64,000 nt of DNA from Terramyces sp. JEL0728 (GCA_027603945.1 JADIIU010000022.1:80376-144375), one strand, 5' to 3'. Counted from the stretch's first letter, positions 10,394 to 22,529 are shown. Numbers and translations are program-made. The notes: generated from the sequence alone by a model not told the origin.

Positions 10394-11892
10394 TTATTGC
10401 GTGTGCTCTACGGCAGCTTCAGGGGATTCATTAATAGGATTATAAGAGGTAAGAGTATTGGGGGAAGTTGTAGGTCTTACACCAAGTGGATTCTTGGAGT
10501 AAGACAGTCTAATTCCTCCTTTTGTAGAATTTGAGAGGTGGTTTCCAGATAGCTGAAATAGCGCTTGCGTAGCGTAGTGGACATTATCAAACTTGGTTAA
10601 AATAGCATTACTTCTACAAAGCACATTGGGCCGTTAACTCTGGATTTGTAACTTAGTCTTTTGTATCCTGCGCAACATTGGAATAGCTGCCGCAATTCTT
10701 CTTCGCAGTTTTCATTTGGCAAGTTCCCAACGTAAAGTGTGTTACATGGCGGGTTCTGATCAGCACCAGGATGCAAAAATGGCGAGTACGAATATGATAC
10801 ACTCTTGCTGAAGGCTTCTGGCGCATGGAAATCGTTTATCCCCATTGAGCTGAGGCTTTTTGACAGTAGCGCATCACTGTTATATAGAACTGAGCTGAAT
10901 CCTCTAGAGCTTTTCGCAGATCCAAACAGAGACATTTTTGGATCTGTTTCTTCTGTTGGTGAAAGACAATTATCTCCATAGTAATCGTTGTTCATTTCCA
11001 TTTCTATAGGGTTTGAAGGGCCAAATGGATCAAAAATGTCAGAATAGTTTGATGCGTTGTCCAGATGAGGATAGGAGGCGTTGTAATAATCGTTTCCAAA
11101 GGACATTGCTGGGTCGTACGAGTGAGAATAGTCTCCAGACATTCCTCTGTAAAAATTGGTTTCTATGTGCATTGTTTCTGGTGCAGATCGTCGACGGATT
11201 CCTTGTCCGTTTATATAAGTTGCTTTCGCAGCGTCTACGTTGTTTGACAGTCCTCTCTTTGTATGCAGGTTCTTTTTTGCCATTTCCGCTTTCAAGACGC
11301 ATCCTTTTTCGGAATCAACCTTACGTCCGCTCAGGATATCTCTTGCTCTAATTGCTTCTTCAATAGATCTGAATTTAGCAAATCCAATCTAGATTAATTA
11401 TAGCTACAATTTGCTTTTTGGCTGGCTGAGTCTCTTCATTCTCTGTTGGGATTTTAAGAGCTGCAGCTTCAAATCCTGGACAGAATGTAAACATATTTTG
11501 GAACTCTCGTTCATTCATGTCATCAGGGAAACCTACAACGAATATCGTTGTGATCTCGTCCTAAGATTAATCCAGATCTAGCGTACCTGGAACGGTAATG
11601 GTGGTGGTACGCCTGGCATCATTTTTTGCAATTGGTTTAATTCTTCCTTGTTCTTGGTTAAGGCTTGTTTTTGTCCAGAAACTAACCGTCCTGTTTGAAA
11701 AAGTTTAAGTTTTAAGGCGAGGCTTTTAGGAGCAAGAGGGGACTCGATGTCACCTGAATATCGCGTGTTCTTTCTGACGGGGGTGAAATCATTTATCTCG
11801 CGACACTTTGAGGTGAAATGATCTGAGCAATCAGCAATTAACTAGCTTAATTAAATTGATCTTGGCGTCATGTTGACAGATCTAGTACCCAT
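10394..11892 (-). CDS. WHI3: Whi3-type RNA-binding protein with two RRM domains
   Basis: Minus-strand exons are 11892-11889 (ATGG), 11822-11587, 11560-11408, 11388-10612 and 10591-10394, giving 455 aa. Introns are 66, 26, 19 and 20 nt. RRM1 starts near residue 84 ([17 protein letters not shown]). RRM2 lies near residues 347-430 with the strongly Whi3-like [19 protein letters not shown] and [15 protein letters not shown]. The region between is long and low-complexity, rich in Ser, Asn and Tyr. In yeasts and filamentous fungi Whi3 binds G1 cyclin mRNAs and assembles into condensates. The 66-nt intron right after the start codon is one of only three long introns here. I chose it because it alone keeps frame into exon 2. 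The start codon is one base from the stop of the upstream minus-strand gene. Confidence 0.82.
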
Positions 11893-11893
11893 C

Positions 11894-12840
11894 TCAAGTA
11901 TACTCATTGATTACTTTTTGACGCCGCCAGCAGTTGCTCAAGTTTAGATCAAGTGTCCAATGATCATCTGAACCTATTGGCATTGTATTCGGACATGGCC
12001 AACTGAAAATTAGAGTTTCTACATTCTGGCTTGGACGCGCACTCGAGTTTCTTCCCGGTTATTCTTTATTGGGATTATCGAATGCGGTTTCTTATTATTC
12101 AGCTGAGAGTACCATAAGAATTTGTCCTTTTGATTTTAGTTCAACCTTGTTTTGGATGTAGCCGCAATGCAATTTGAATTACCTGGTTCCTTATCACGCT
12201 TTGTATTTACGTTCTGCGATCTCTGTGCTGGTGCAATTACCGCGGGTAAAATAAATGTACTTTAGCAACTCCTGGCTTATAGATTATTTAAAGACAAATT
12301 CTTTGCGGTACCACTAGTAAGTATGGGTTTCCAGCCAGCCAAAGCGATGTTGGAATTGGTAGATCATGGAAAGGGTCAAACCACAAGATGCAAAACTGAC
12401 ACGGCCGTAATATCTCTGGAATGGCCAATATTACGTCGGACACTCGCATAGGTAATCAATTATTGTGTAGTTTAAAATACCATACCTTCAATTTGATAAG
12501 CAGGCAAGCCCATGTGGAAACGAATACCTTGGATCTCAACATTATGTGCTTGAGCTATCGCTTCGAATTTTAAGTTGCCAAATCCAAGTATTCAGTCAAA
12601 TTCATTCTGGCGGGTTTCAGTTTTCCATTCGTTTGACCATATTTGATGATGGTATAGAACAATCTTTGAAGCGCATTGACGCTTGTGTTCAATCGCAAGA
12701 AAAGCTAAATTTCCAGAAAGATCTTACTAGCTGGTATTCCGGAAACCAGTGGGCCGAACTCGTCTTGGTTTAGCTGCCTCGCACCGGTTGCTGCTTGGTA
12801 TATGAGATCATATCGTATTGATTGAGCTAAATTTAGCAAT
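11894..12840 (-). CDS. unresolved multi-exon gene, unknown product
   Basis: The last exon (12002-11894) reads through WPCPNTMPIGSDDHWTLDL and ends RQKVINEYT with a stop at 11894-11896. It follows a typical 20-nt intron at 12003-12022. The exon before it carries HSIIPIKNN and ETRVRVQARI. Further upstream the minus strand keeps open segments such as IRFHMGLPAYQIE near 12490-12530 and YDMISYTKQQ near 12800. Candidate introns lie at 12127-12145, 12190-12210 and 12221-12240. I could not join all exons into one consistent frame, so start, length and family are unknown. No family was recognised. Confidence covers the existence of a minus-strand gene, not its exact structure. Confidence 0.4.
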
Positions 12841-13056
12841 CCAAAAAAGGAAACCGAAACTAGATTTTGAAAAAGATACAACTGCCAGATACGCTGAGAA
12901 ACGAGTCTGTCCGCTTGGGGTATTCGAAGCGAAGCTAAATTAATGGTACTTTAATCTGCTTAATTACAAACTCAGATGGAATGTGACATGTCTATTTCAT
13001 CAAAAACAACTTGTGGCTGAAAATTTCAACTTTCAAACAAACAACAGCAAAAACCA

Positions 13057-15405
13057 ATGGCTGATTATTCTAAAGCTCATGGTTTTGCTCCTCCACATCA
13101 ACAACCTCCAGTTGGAATTGACCCACAAAATATTTACCGCCAACCACTCCAACACTACTACCAAGAACCTTATCAAATGGAGCAAATGGAGAAACGCCAA
13201 AATAAGCAACCCCAGCAGCTTGCAAGATCCAAGAGCAGTATCAGCTGCAACAGCGAAGCTCAAGGGACTGTATATGGCGCTGTATATTCTGGCGTACCAG
13301 TATACGAAATGATGTGTAGAGATATAGCTGTTATGCGACGTCAAAAAGATTCTTTCCTCAACGCTACCCAAGTTTTGAAGGTAGCAAACATCGATAAGGG
13401 CAAACGAACCAAGATTTTAGAAAAGGAAATACAAAACGGAGATCATGAAAAAGTTCAAGGTGGATACGGCAAGTATCAAGGCACCTGGTAAGCAGAGGTT
13501 AATTCTAGGATTCCATTCGAAAGAGGTGTCCAACTGGCTGAACACTACAATGTTGATGGCCTTTTAAGCCCGCTTTTAAACTATTCCCCTCCTAATGGAA
13601 GAAGTGATCGCACCCCAACCAAAGAGCAAGTAATGGGCAATCAACGCCTAAATAATGGCTCGAATTATGGTTCAAAAAAAACCTCGCAATATGGTTACAC
13701 AGAGAAACGAGTAAAATTGGATAGACAGCAATCTCCCCAAGAAAACGAAAGGGAGATGCATATGCCTCAATATCACCCTGCTGAAAGCCCTATGTGTGAA
13801 AACTTTTTCGAATTCCAAGATCCAAAGCACCAATACGTAAACCCATATGCCGCCCCTTTCATGTACGATTACATGCACTACCATATGCCGTTGGAGCCTA
13901 TTCAAAACAGCCCTATCGCAGTTGCTGCTAGCGAACCGTCTGCCGAAAGACATAGATCTTCTCTTATGGCATTATTCATCAATGGAGGTGGCGCACAACA
14001 ACATGACATGCTTTTGCCTCATGCAATCCTACCTCCAGATTTCGATCTAGATATTTGCCTGGACGACCAAGGACACTCTGCAATTCATTGGGCAGCTGCT
14101 TTGGCGAATATACCACTATTAACTTTATTGATCCAAAAAGGTGCCCAAGTTGATAAAACTAACTACGCTGGTGAATCTGCCCTTGTGCGTGCTGTAATGG
14201 TGACCCATAATCACGAAAGACAGGTGTTTTTGGAGCTATTGTCCCTTTTGAAAGATAATATTTTCATTGTAGACCATAAAGGAAGAACGATTTTCCACCA
14301 CATCTGTCTTTCTGCTTCAATTAAAGGCAGACCATCGACTTGTATGTACTATATGCAATGCTTGTTGGAGTTCATGGCTAAAATGGCGGGTGAAGAGGCC
14401 ATGTCTAGTGATTTTGTACATTCTGACTCCAGCAATTCCCTGTCTTGTAGAATTTTGACGCTCCTCAACTCTGTTGATATGTGTGGCGATACTGCTATCA
14501 ACACTGCGGCCAGACTTGGATGCGTCCCACTTTATGAACTTTTGTTAGAGGCTGGCGCCGATAAAACAATTGCCAATTACGCCGCTATTCGTCCAGACGA
14601 TTTTTTGTTTGAACTTGGCAAATCACCTAGCATGCCACCTGTAATCGATTCATTAATATTAGGGTTACAATCCCCACAATAGATCTGATACAGAAACAAC
14701 CGTCATTGCTACTAATCCAAAGTTCAACTCGACTAGTACTGTAACTTTCCCAGGAATATTAACTGAAAACGATACTCGTAACCTTATATTAAATTAGCTT
14801 TTATTCCTCCAACCGAAGAGATGTCTGCTGGGCAGCTGCAAAACCAAGTAAATGAGCTTCGAAACCAAGTTTATTTGATGTCCAGAGAATTGGCTCAATC
14901 CAGGGCCGAAATCAAGCCTTTGAAATCTGAAAATTCTGTAATTCCAGATCTTCAAAATCAAATAGCCGGCCTACAAAAAGCTCTTTCAGAAAAGGTTTAT
15001 GTTTCGCAGCAGAATTCGAATGTGGCAACAGTTCCTACTAGTAATGGAAACGAATCGGATGCGTTGCAAGCGGCTCAAGAAGAAATACATAAATTGAAAG
15101 CATTCCAAGAAAATCAAAAAAATGTACAGGCTCAGTTGTGCGAGGAATTGCGAACTTTAAGAAGCGTTGCCGGCCCTCATGAAATATCTTGTAAAAAGAT
15201 TATCGCAGCATGTTGCAATGTTCCATTAGAACATGTCGATGAACTGTTGCAACCCTTGTTAGATGCTGTGGAAGCGGATCAATTCCACTTGGATATGCGC
15301 CTGGTTGTCGGGTTCATGTCGCGAATTCGTCATGACACCGTGGCTGCTGTTCCTCCTTCGGATGTTAATTCAGAGTCTGAAGCTTCAGGAAATTTTTTAA
15401 TGTAA
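13057..15405 (+). CDS. MBF/SBF-type transcription factor (APSES DNA-binding domain plus ankyrin repeats)
   Basis: Exons 13057-13487, 13509-14663, 14683-14777 and 14798-15405 give 762 aa; introns are 21, 19 and 20 nt. A Gln/Pro-rich N-terminus leads to the APSES/KilA-N domain at about residues 80-175 ([46 protein letters not shown]). Ankyrin repeats follow from about residue 325 ([32 protein letters not shown]). The last ~190 residues form a coiled coil and the conserved C-terminal module with [20 protein letters not shown]. This is the layout of Mbp1, Swi4 and Res1/2, which drive G1/S transcription through ACGCGT-type boxes. It is a fungal-specific family and a strong taxonomic marker. Confidence 0.92.
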
Positions 15406-15430
15406 ATAAAAATTAATTGCCTTGGATTTG

Positions 15431-15436
15431 ACGCGT
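15431..15436. promoter_or_regulatory. ACGCGT palindrome just upstream of the RING gene start
   Basis: The six-base palindrome ACGCGT, the core of the MluI cell-cycle box bound by MBF factors, ends three bases before the ATG at 15440. The same word occurs at 16415-16420, four bases before the CCDC39 ATG. A site this close to the start may lie in the transcript rather than the promoter, and chance occurrence is possible. Confidence 0.25.
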
Positions 15437-15439
15437 TGA

Positions 15440-16400
15440 ATGCTGAAGGGGAGTGCGAAATCCAGGAGTATTACTAAGCAGCAAAAAGTAGAATTAAAAA
15501 AGCAACAACAAGTAAAATGGATGGCAGAACTGCGCTCGGAAAAGAATACCCCGACTTTAAACATTTCAGCTCCGCAAACACCGATTGTTGACGAAAGAAA
15601 CCAGACGCCATCTATATTAGCTGATAATTGGTACCAAGTTGCAAGTAATGTTGGAGCTAGACCTGTGACTGGACAAAATTCCAAAGTGCTATGTCGATTG
15701 TGCTTTGGCATTCTGAAAAAACCAATGTTGGCAGTCCCGTGCGGACATAGTTTCTGCGAAACAGTAAAAACTACTAATGTAGTGTCTGAATGCTGAAATT
15801 CAAAGCAAAGGTATGAATTTGCCTTGTGCAGCGTGCAGCCAGCCAATTGTATATCACGTTCACAATTTGGCACTTGAAGAATTGCTAAAGAATGAGGAGC
15901 TGACGACAAATACACGGAAATTAAGTTTGGACGAACCCAAAGGCTTAGCTTTGAACCAGCCCGATTACGATGAAGATCCCACGCAGTTAGCGCATAGGTA
16001 AGGAGCGGTTCATTTAGATATAAACAGCAATTGGATCAACTAAATAATCGAATAACCATACTTGATGATGAGCTACTGATGATCAAAAAGGTTTTTGTTT
16101 CTAACATAGACAAAGAATGCCAAATCTACTGAGCTGCTCGAAAAATCCACAGCTGTGGCAAACTGTACAAAGGAAATGAAGCAGCTGAGTCAGGAATTAG
16201 AAAGAATACAAGGCAGAATAATAGAATTGAATTCAATTGCCGAAGAATCCCAAACATTGATCCCTAGCCTAAAATCAGATGTAGAGGAATTGAGTGATAA
16301 AGAATCTGTCGTAGAAACCACGCTTGAATCTTTGAAAGAGAGAAAAGAGAAGGTTTCCATTATTTGGACTGGCATATCGCAGTCTTTGAACCTGAAATAA
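15440..16400 (+). CDS. RING-finger protein with C-terminal coiled coil
   Basis: Exons 15440-15763, 15783-15997, 16018-16090 and 16110-16400 give 300 aa (introns 19, 20 and 19 nt). The RING finger near residues 83-130 has all eight ligands: LCRLC, CGHSFCETC and PCAAC. This is a C3HC4 pattern expected to bind two zinc ions and an E2 enzyme. The second half, from about residue 180, is an almost unbroken heptad coiled coil. An E3 ubiquitin ligase role is likely from the domain, but no specific family was recognised. The N-terminal ~80 residues are basic and Gln/Lys-rich. The 24-bp gap to the next gene is among the shortest here. Confidence 0.85.
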
Positions 16401-16424
16401 ATTTGTATTTTATAACGCGTCTCA

Positions 16425-19400
16425 ATGCTGTCAGAGCCAATTGGAGGAGAAGACGATAATAACTATATCCATTCACTGCCTGCCTTTGCGAATGAAACCA
16501 ACAAACAGCTGAGCAAGCATGTACGTGAATTTGACTGTAGATAAAAGAATTGGAATTTAACCTGAATGGACTATCAGCGACTGTAGAAGACAATCAAGGC
16601 CGTACAGAAGCGATAATTCAGCATATGAAGAATATACGGTCTGAATCTACACATACTCAAGGGCTGTATGATGCCAAGAACAGGCACATTGAAACCGAAG
16701 AACATTTGAAACAACTAGCAGAAAGAGAAGCAGGCAGAATGAAACTTGACATGAAGAGGATGGGAAATGAAGTTTCAATAATTAGTGACCATGTAGAACA
16801 GCATTAACTTAGCTAAATGTACTGCAGACAAATATCTATCGAGGCAATGAGCGGATTGAAGCTGTCCGGGCAGAATTCAAGCTGGAAACTGAAGAATTGA
16901 ATGAATGGCTGCGCGTCCAGGCAGAAAAGCAGGATGATAACCAGGCACTTTTGAAATACACCAAAGAGGACGAAGCCAAAGCCAAAGAACTTGGATTGGC
17001 AATTGAGAAGCTTATGAGCCAAGTAAATAAGAGAAAGGCCACGCTGGATGCAGAGGTGAGCTAAACTGATTATAGGTGACTGAAACTCAAGTTGCGCAAA
17101 TTGAACTGGAAAATACAACAGAAGAATTCAAACGATTACATCAAGAGAGACAAGAGCTCATTAACCAGTGGGAGATTGCAGTTAGCTCTATGAAGCAGCG
17201 TGATGACGATATCAACAATGCTCAAACCAACTATAGAAACCAAAAGGAGGAAATTCGAAGCATACAAGAAAAAATACGCGAACGGCAAGAGCTATATCAG
17301 CACCAACTGAATCACAATGTAGAAACTGAAAAAACCATTTCCTTGGCAGAGAGAAAGGTTGCGAAATTCAGAGAGGAGGAAACGGAAACCAATGTAAACC
17401 TTCAACAATTCAAAGGTTACAGTGACTAATATTAGACGAAGTAGAAGTCCTCAAGAACACTTTGAATAAATGTAACCACTACTAATCGTAGCCGCAACGG
17501 ATTTGGTGAATCGCAGATCAGAACTGAACAATTTAAAGGCAAACTTGAAAGAAAGACAAGAAAAATTGGATAAAGGGGAAAAGAACTATGCTGATATGCT
17601 TAAAAGAATGGCCAACTTGGATGACGAAACCGTCTCTTTAGGAACACGAGCCGAACAGGTACGAGCTTGCTAATCAAAAGTTACAAGAAATCTTGAACAG
17701 AGAAAAAGCAAAAGATAAAGAACTGGATAAACAAATCAAAGTATTGCGCGAAACCCAGTTCAAACAATCTCAGAATCTGTTCAAACTTCGCCAGGAGGAG
17801 AAAAACTTGCAGGCTGAAATTGTCGGCGGAGAAGCTGCTAGCAGAAATTTAAAGTCAAAAATCCATAAATTGGACCATGATACACTTAAACAGCGCGCAA
17901 TGTTGTATTCTATGGAATTTGGTATCCAACAACTGGAAAGGAAAATTAGAAGGCTGGAAGGAGATAGAACCGATGAAGAAAAGAATGAATTGCTTTCAAA
18001 GATTCAAACCTTAAATAATAAACTGGAAGAAGAGACCAACAAATACAACATGCTCAATGTGCAGTTGAAGAAATCACAAGAAGACTTAAGGCACAGCAGA
18101 AGACAACTGGAAATATTAGAAAAAACAAGAAATGATATTGCAACAAATATTAGAGAACTAAATCTTTATAACGAAAGCGCATCGCATCAACTCGCATCTA
18201 AAGTCAAGGAAAAAGAAAATTTGATGGTCGAGGAAAATATTTTAAGATTGGAACTTCGCCGTCTTAGAAGTTATTTACATGCTAGATCCGATGAAGTCTT
18301 CACTTTGGAGTCGAGACAGGTCCAGCTGCGCTTGGCTTTAGAAGAAAGAGGCAAAGAAATCGACATTCACAAGGATATGGTCAGAGTTCAGCTTAAAAAT
18401 GCGGAAGAAGAAAGACACTCTGCTGCTGCAGAGCTGCGAGACAGAGTTGGAAAAGTTGAAAAATTAAAGAAGCGTTACGAAATACTAATGACACAATTTG
18501 CACCCGAAGAAGGGGAGGAAGAGCACTCTCAAGCATTTTATGTAATAAAGGCAGCACAAAGACGAGAAGAATTGCAAAGAGAAGGTGATGAGCTGGATGC
18601 AAATATTAGAAGAGCCGAGAAAGAAATCAAGGCTCTAGAAAACACACTTAAAATGATGAACAATCGAAATGAAGAGTATCGAAATAAGTAAGGAATGGTT
18701 GACCTAGCCTTTTCAAAGCAGAGCTGGATGGAAAAGATGTGCAACATAAAGAAATGCTTGACGCGGTAACTAACCATTGATTGTAGGAATACAGCCAAGT
18801 CATGGACAGTTTCAAAAAGAAGCGTGCCGAAATCCAGGAATTGCAATTGGCACTGCAGGAGGTAGAACGAAAATACAATATGAATACTCAACAGGAAGCA
18901 AGCAAACTGCAAGAAGTCCAAGTTATGGAAGCAAAATGTGACGCAGTACAAGCAGAAATCGAAGAGCAAGGCAAAAAGAGAAATAGAGCGGTACAGTTTA
19001 TTCGAAAGGCATCAAAATTGCTTCGAAAAGAGCAACAAAGAAGTACAACCTCGCACGAAGAGCAAGATTTTTTGATCAGAGCATTGAAAGATATAGGAAC
19101 CATTGCATTAAATGATCTAAAACGACTCGCTGAAAAGCAACCAGACATTGCTGAAAAATTGCAGAGCTTGATGGCAATTCACAGTCTACAGCCGCCATCT
19201 AGGACTGTTTCTCGTGTCAGTTCAAGAGCATCAAGCGTTGCTGGCGAAACCCCTAATAGCATTTCGAGAGTGAGCTCACGATCAAACTCCAGAAATCAAT
19301 CGGTGGTAAATTCTCGAAGCAATTCAAGAAGCACCTCACGGCAAGAACTTCCTGTAGTATCGAACCAGTAAATTTTATTAATATGTAGAAATACTTGGGA

Positions 19401-19709
19401 ACAACCAGTAATAAGCAACGCGCCGTCCAGGGATGGATCTCAAGCTGATCCTTCAGAAAAACCCCCTCTGATGTCAACAACGAATTTGAATGGTATTGTG
19501 CGATTAACCAAGCCTCTATTGATTTTGCTAATGCAGGGGAGCGAGGCGGCACTTTCTCAAGAACCACTCCAGCTAAAGGTAGCAAACCTGCATCAAAGGA
19601 GAAACAGGAGAGAGGTCCAATCACTGGATCTGGCCGTATTAAGCAAAGCACAAGGCCAAGTTCTGCGGGAAGCAACAGTTCTAAAGGGAGTAGACAGTCT
19701 GCGAAATAA
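16425..19709 (+). CDS. CCDC39: coiled-coil axonemal ruler protein CCDC39 (FAP59)
   Basis: Eleven exons: 16425-16520, 16541-16792, 16813-17055, 17076-17415, 17436-17471, 17492-17658, 17681-18687, 18708-18765, 18787-19367, 19389-19492 and 19513-19709. Introns are 20-22 nt and the product is 1026 aa. It aligns end to end with CCDC39. Landmarks are HLKQLAEREAGRMK, FKRLHQERQELINQWE, LKQRAMLYSMEFGIQQLERK and YEILMTQFAPEEGEEE then YVIKAAQRREELQREGDEL. The tail is Ser/Arg-rich. With CCDC40, CCDC39 forms the 96-nm ruler that places radial spokes and inner dynein arms on axonemal doublets. Its presence implies a motile flagellum. A stop in frame at 19369 falls inside the tenth intron; the true stop is 19707-19709, nine bases from the PTRHD1 stop on the other strand. 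Confidence 0.92.
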
Positions 19710-19718
19710 AATATTCTT

Positions 19719-20094
19719 TTATTTAAATAGACTGCACTTTTTCAATAAAGGTCTGATGTCATCTGGTTCATACGGCTTGGTTACCAGACATGAGAGTGTG
19801 TTCTCTGGCATTTCTACCCATCTTACAAAATCAATCTTGTTTTCCTGCAGCGATGTAGACAGCGTTTCAAGCTGGCTGGCATTTTTCAGCTCCAGCACGA
19901 CTTTGTGCATGTTATCCATGTCTTCCATGTATCTGATCACTGCTTCATCGTTCCTTTTTTCCCAGAGCATCTTTGAAACTCCATGGCATGCTTGTCCGAT
20001 CATACTACCCTGTGACCATCCAGCCATCTGAATAAGTCCGCCTGCTTACCTTCAACAAGTCCTTCCGTAGTATAATGTACACTGTCAGAGCCAT
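19719..20094 (-). CDS. PTRHD1: putative peptidyl-tRNA hydrolase PTRHD1
   Basis: Exon 1 (20094-20050) and exon 2 (20027-19719) flank a 22-nt intron and give 117 aa. The protein matches PTRHD1 over its length: YIILRKDLL, SMIGQACHGVSKML, MHKVVLELKNASQLETLS, ENKIDFVRWVEMPENTLSC and LLKKCSLFK. The fold is that of the Pth2 peptidyl-tRNA hydrolases, which release peptides from tRNA after ribosome drop-off. PTRHD1 itself has unclear activity. The length equals the minimal core, with no membrane anchor or targeting sequence, so it is probably cytosolic. Confidence 0.88.
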
Positions 20095-20162
20095 TCTTAC
20101 TTTTTTTGTTTGTGTTTCAAAAAGGCGCCGATATTTTCTGGGACAATTTCTTTATTTTTTCA

Positions 20163-22402
20163 ATGTCCTCCACAATTCAGACAGTAATATTTCACTCACC
20201 TAGTTGCTGAAACAAAAGAATATCGGGTTTTTTGCTGGAGTATGCTTTTTATTCAATGCCGCTAGCGGACCTGCTGTGTATTTTGCAACTAACATAGACC
20301 ATACACAGCCTCAAATTTCCAATCACCTGGCTGGTTAGTTACCATCATTTCATATGTATTCGGACGACTAATATCAGGTCATATTCACTGTGCTGGCAGC
20401 GTTTTGCAACCTTTTTCTGATAGAATCGATGCAGGCTATACCCGGCAACAAACACTTCCAAGTACAAATTTTTAATGAAGGGAAATGTCGAATTCAGCAC
20501 TCTGGTCAACTTTTACTTTGGTAAGAACTCTCATATGATTGCCCAGCTGATACTCTATGCTGCACTTCAATCAAACGCCATCCAGTGTCTGGTTTTGTGC
20601 TCACAGGTACAAATTCGATAACGCTAGTCCATCGATCAATTTATATTAAACTTATTTGGGAAAACTTGTGGCTCGACGATAGACTTTCAATGGGTATGTG
20701 TGACTTCTCCCAACTACGCTGTGTCTCCATCCCCTTTTGGCGATCTGCTGATGCTGTTTACCCTCGGATTGCTTGCAACTCTACTTTTGTGTATACCACT
20801 AGCATTTGTAGATTTAGACAGCAGCGTTACAGTTACTATTGGGGCAGCAATTTTGACTTTGTTGGTTTTGGCTCAGTGGGTGCAAGCATCGATAGTAAAC
20901 GGCTTGGATGGCAGTAGAATGCCGATATACAATGAGCTGGATATATCATATGGGCAGACAATGGGAACTATCATGATGAATCTGGGCTGCGCGACTGTCA
21001 TTCCTTCGTGGGTCAACATCAAAGCCATGCATGTCAACACCCAGACGGTGATGTGGCTCACAATGTCTATTACAGCTGTGTTTTACGTAGTTATCGGGAT
21101 ATTTTTTGCTCTTGGATTTGATATCAATAGTTCCAACAACTCGTTATCATCGCTACTTAGTACTGGCACTCCAGCGATCCTTTGTAAGTTCAGTGTTGCG
21201 CTATATTCACTGACTATGTTGCTTCCCTCAGTACCGGTGAATTTTATTGTTTCTTACAAAAACTTGGTTCAGAATGCGGTGTGTGGCAGAAAGGTAGCAA
21301 CCTTTCTATCTATTGTTCTCCCGTGTCTGGTTGCTATTCCATTGCAAACTAGGAACTACCTTTTCTTGTTTCTCACATGGACGTCGTTAATCTTTGTTGC
21401 TGCTGCAAACTTTATTCTGCCGTTTTTTATCTATTTGAAATGTGTAAGTTTCAGGGAAGAATTCAATAACAGCAGAGGTAACTATTTCTAATGGCAGTAT
21501 TATCGCTTCGTCAATTGAAACTCCTCAGTATTATTCACGACAATGCTCCAGAAATGAGAAAAGTAATTGAATCCAAAACAGTTGCGTTGCTACAGCCGCC
21601 GGTGCCACCAATGATTGTCCTAACACCACCTATGTCTTCAGATCCGGATAACAATCACGAAATAGATATCATTCCTGACGATTCTGTGCCCCCTGAAATC
21701 CAGCAGTTGCTTGGAGCGCATTCTAGAAAGTTGAAAAGAGGATCGGTTTCCTCACAGGGCGAATTTCAAGCAAGGGATAGTTCCGGGTTCCCCTTTCTGG
21801 ACGAGTATGCAAAGGTTACTCTAATGCGAACAAGTACCGACTACCCCTCCCTCCATCCAAAAATGTTTGTAGACCCAAAGTCAGAAGTGGGGGAGAGCGT
21901 GGCAACGATCAACAATGACCTCCAAATGAAAAGACAGCTTACTCTTCAATCTGTTGAAGATTATTCAAAGGTAACAGTTAGAGCCCGTCGTAAATCTGAT
22001 GATGTCCAATATCCTAAACTTAAGGATGTCCAGTATTTGGATGCAACACAGGATTGGATAAACACCGATTGGTTTCAGGAAGACGTTCCCGACCCGGAAA
22101 CAAAAGATGTTCGCCCTGCTGAAGAAGATCTAGATATACCTCTGGAAGTTGTAAACGTGCAAACAAACGAACTTTCTGTGCCAAGTATTATCAGTTTGCG
22201 GAGAAGTTCATCTGTTAGTGGCAGAAGCAAGCTGTCAGAATGTTCATCTTCTTTGCCAAGAGATCCAAGATTCAAAACACCTCCATTTAGAGCAGTTCCA
22301 CTATGGTCACCCATCCCACCAAAGGTGATCGCATATACCTTATTATCTACTACTGTTGTAATTAGTTTTGCCAACTTAGTTTTCCAAATTGTATTCCTGT
22401 AA
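20163..22402 (+). CDS. vacuolar-type amino acid transporter (AVT/SLC38-like) with long cytosolic insertion
   Basis: Exons 20163-20183, 20204-20277, 20298-20355, 20378-20461, 20481-20606, 20628-21477 and 21498-22402 give 705 aa. Introns are 20, 20, 22, 19, 21 and 20 nt. The start of the membrane part is diagnostic for the AAAP family: GFFAGVCFLFNAASGPAVPY, then SPGWLVTI and ESMQAIPGNKHFQ. About ten hydrophobic segments follow up to residue ~440 (end LPFFIYLKC). A hydrophilic stretch of roughly 230 residues rich in Asp, Ser and Pro comes next, then a last hydrophobic helix (IAYTLLSTTVVISFANLVF) at the C-terminus. The family moves amino acids across vacuole or plasma membranes with protons. Substrate cannot be read from sequence. 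The insertion before the final helix is unusual in length. Confidence 0.82.
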
Positions 22403-22529
22403 AATCAGTACCAAACCACCAATAAATATTTTAAAAGGCACTTTTCTCTTGAATCCAAGTAAGCGACTGCAATTATACTTAAAATTTCAAGTACTAACGC
22501 AGAGATACATACTAACCGAGCCTTATTTA

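Noticed and set aside
12546..12773. Plus-strand frame of 75 codons
   Set aside because: No start ATG, no domain, and minus-strand coding signals and introns surround it; it may be a shadow.
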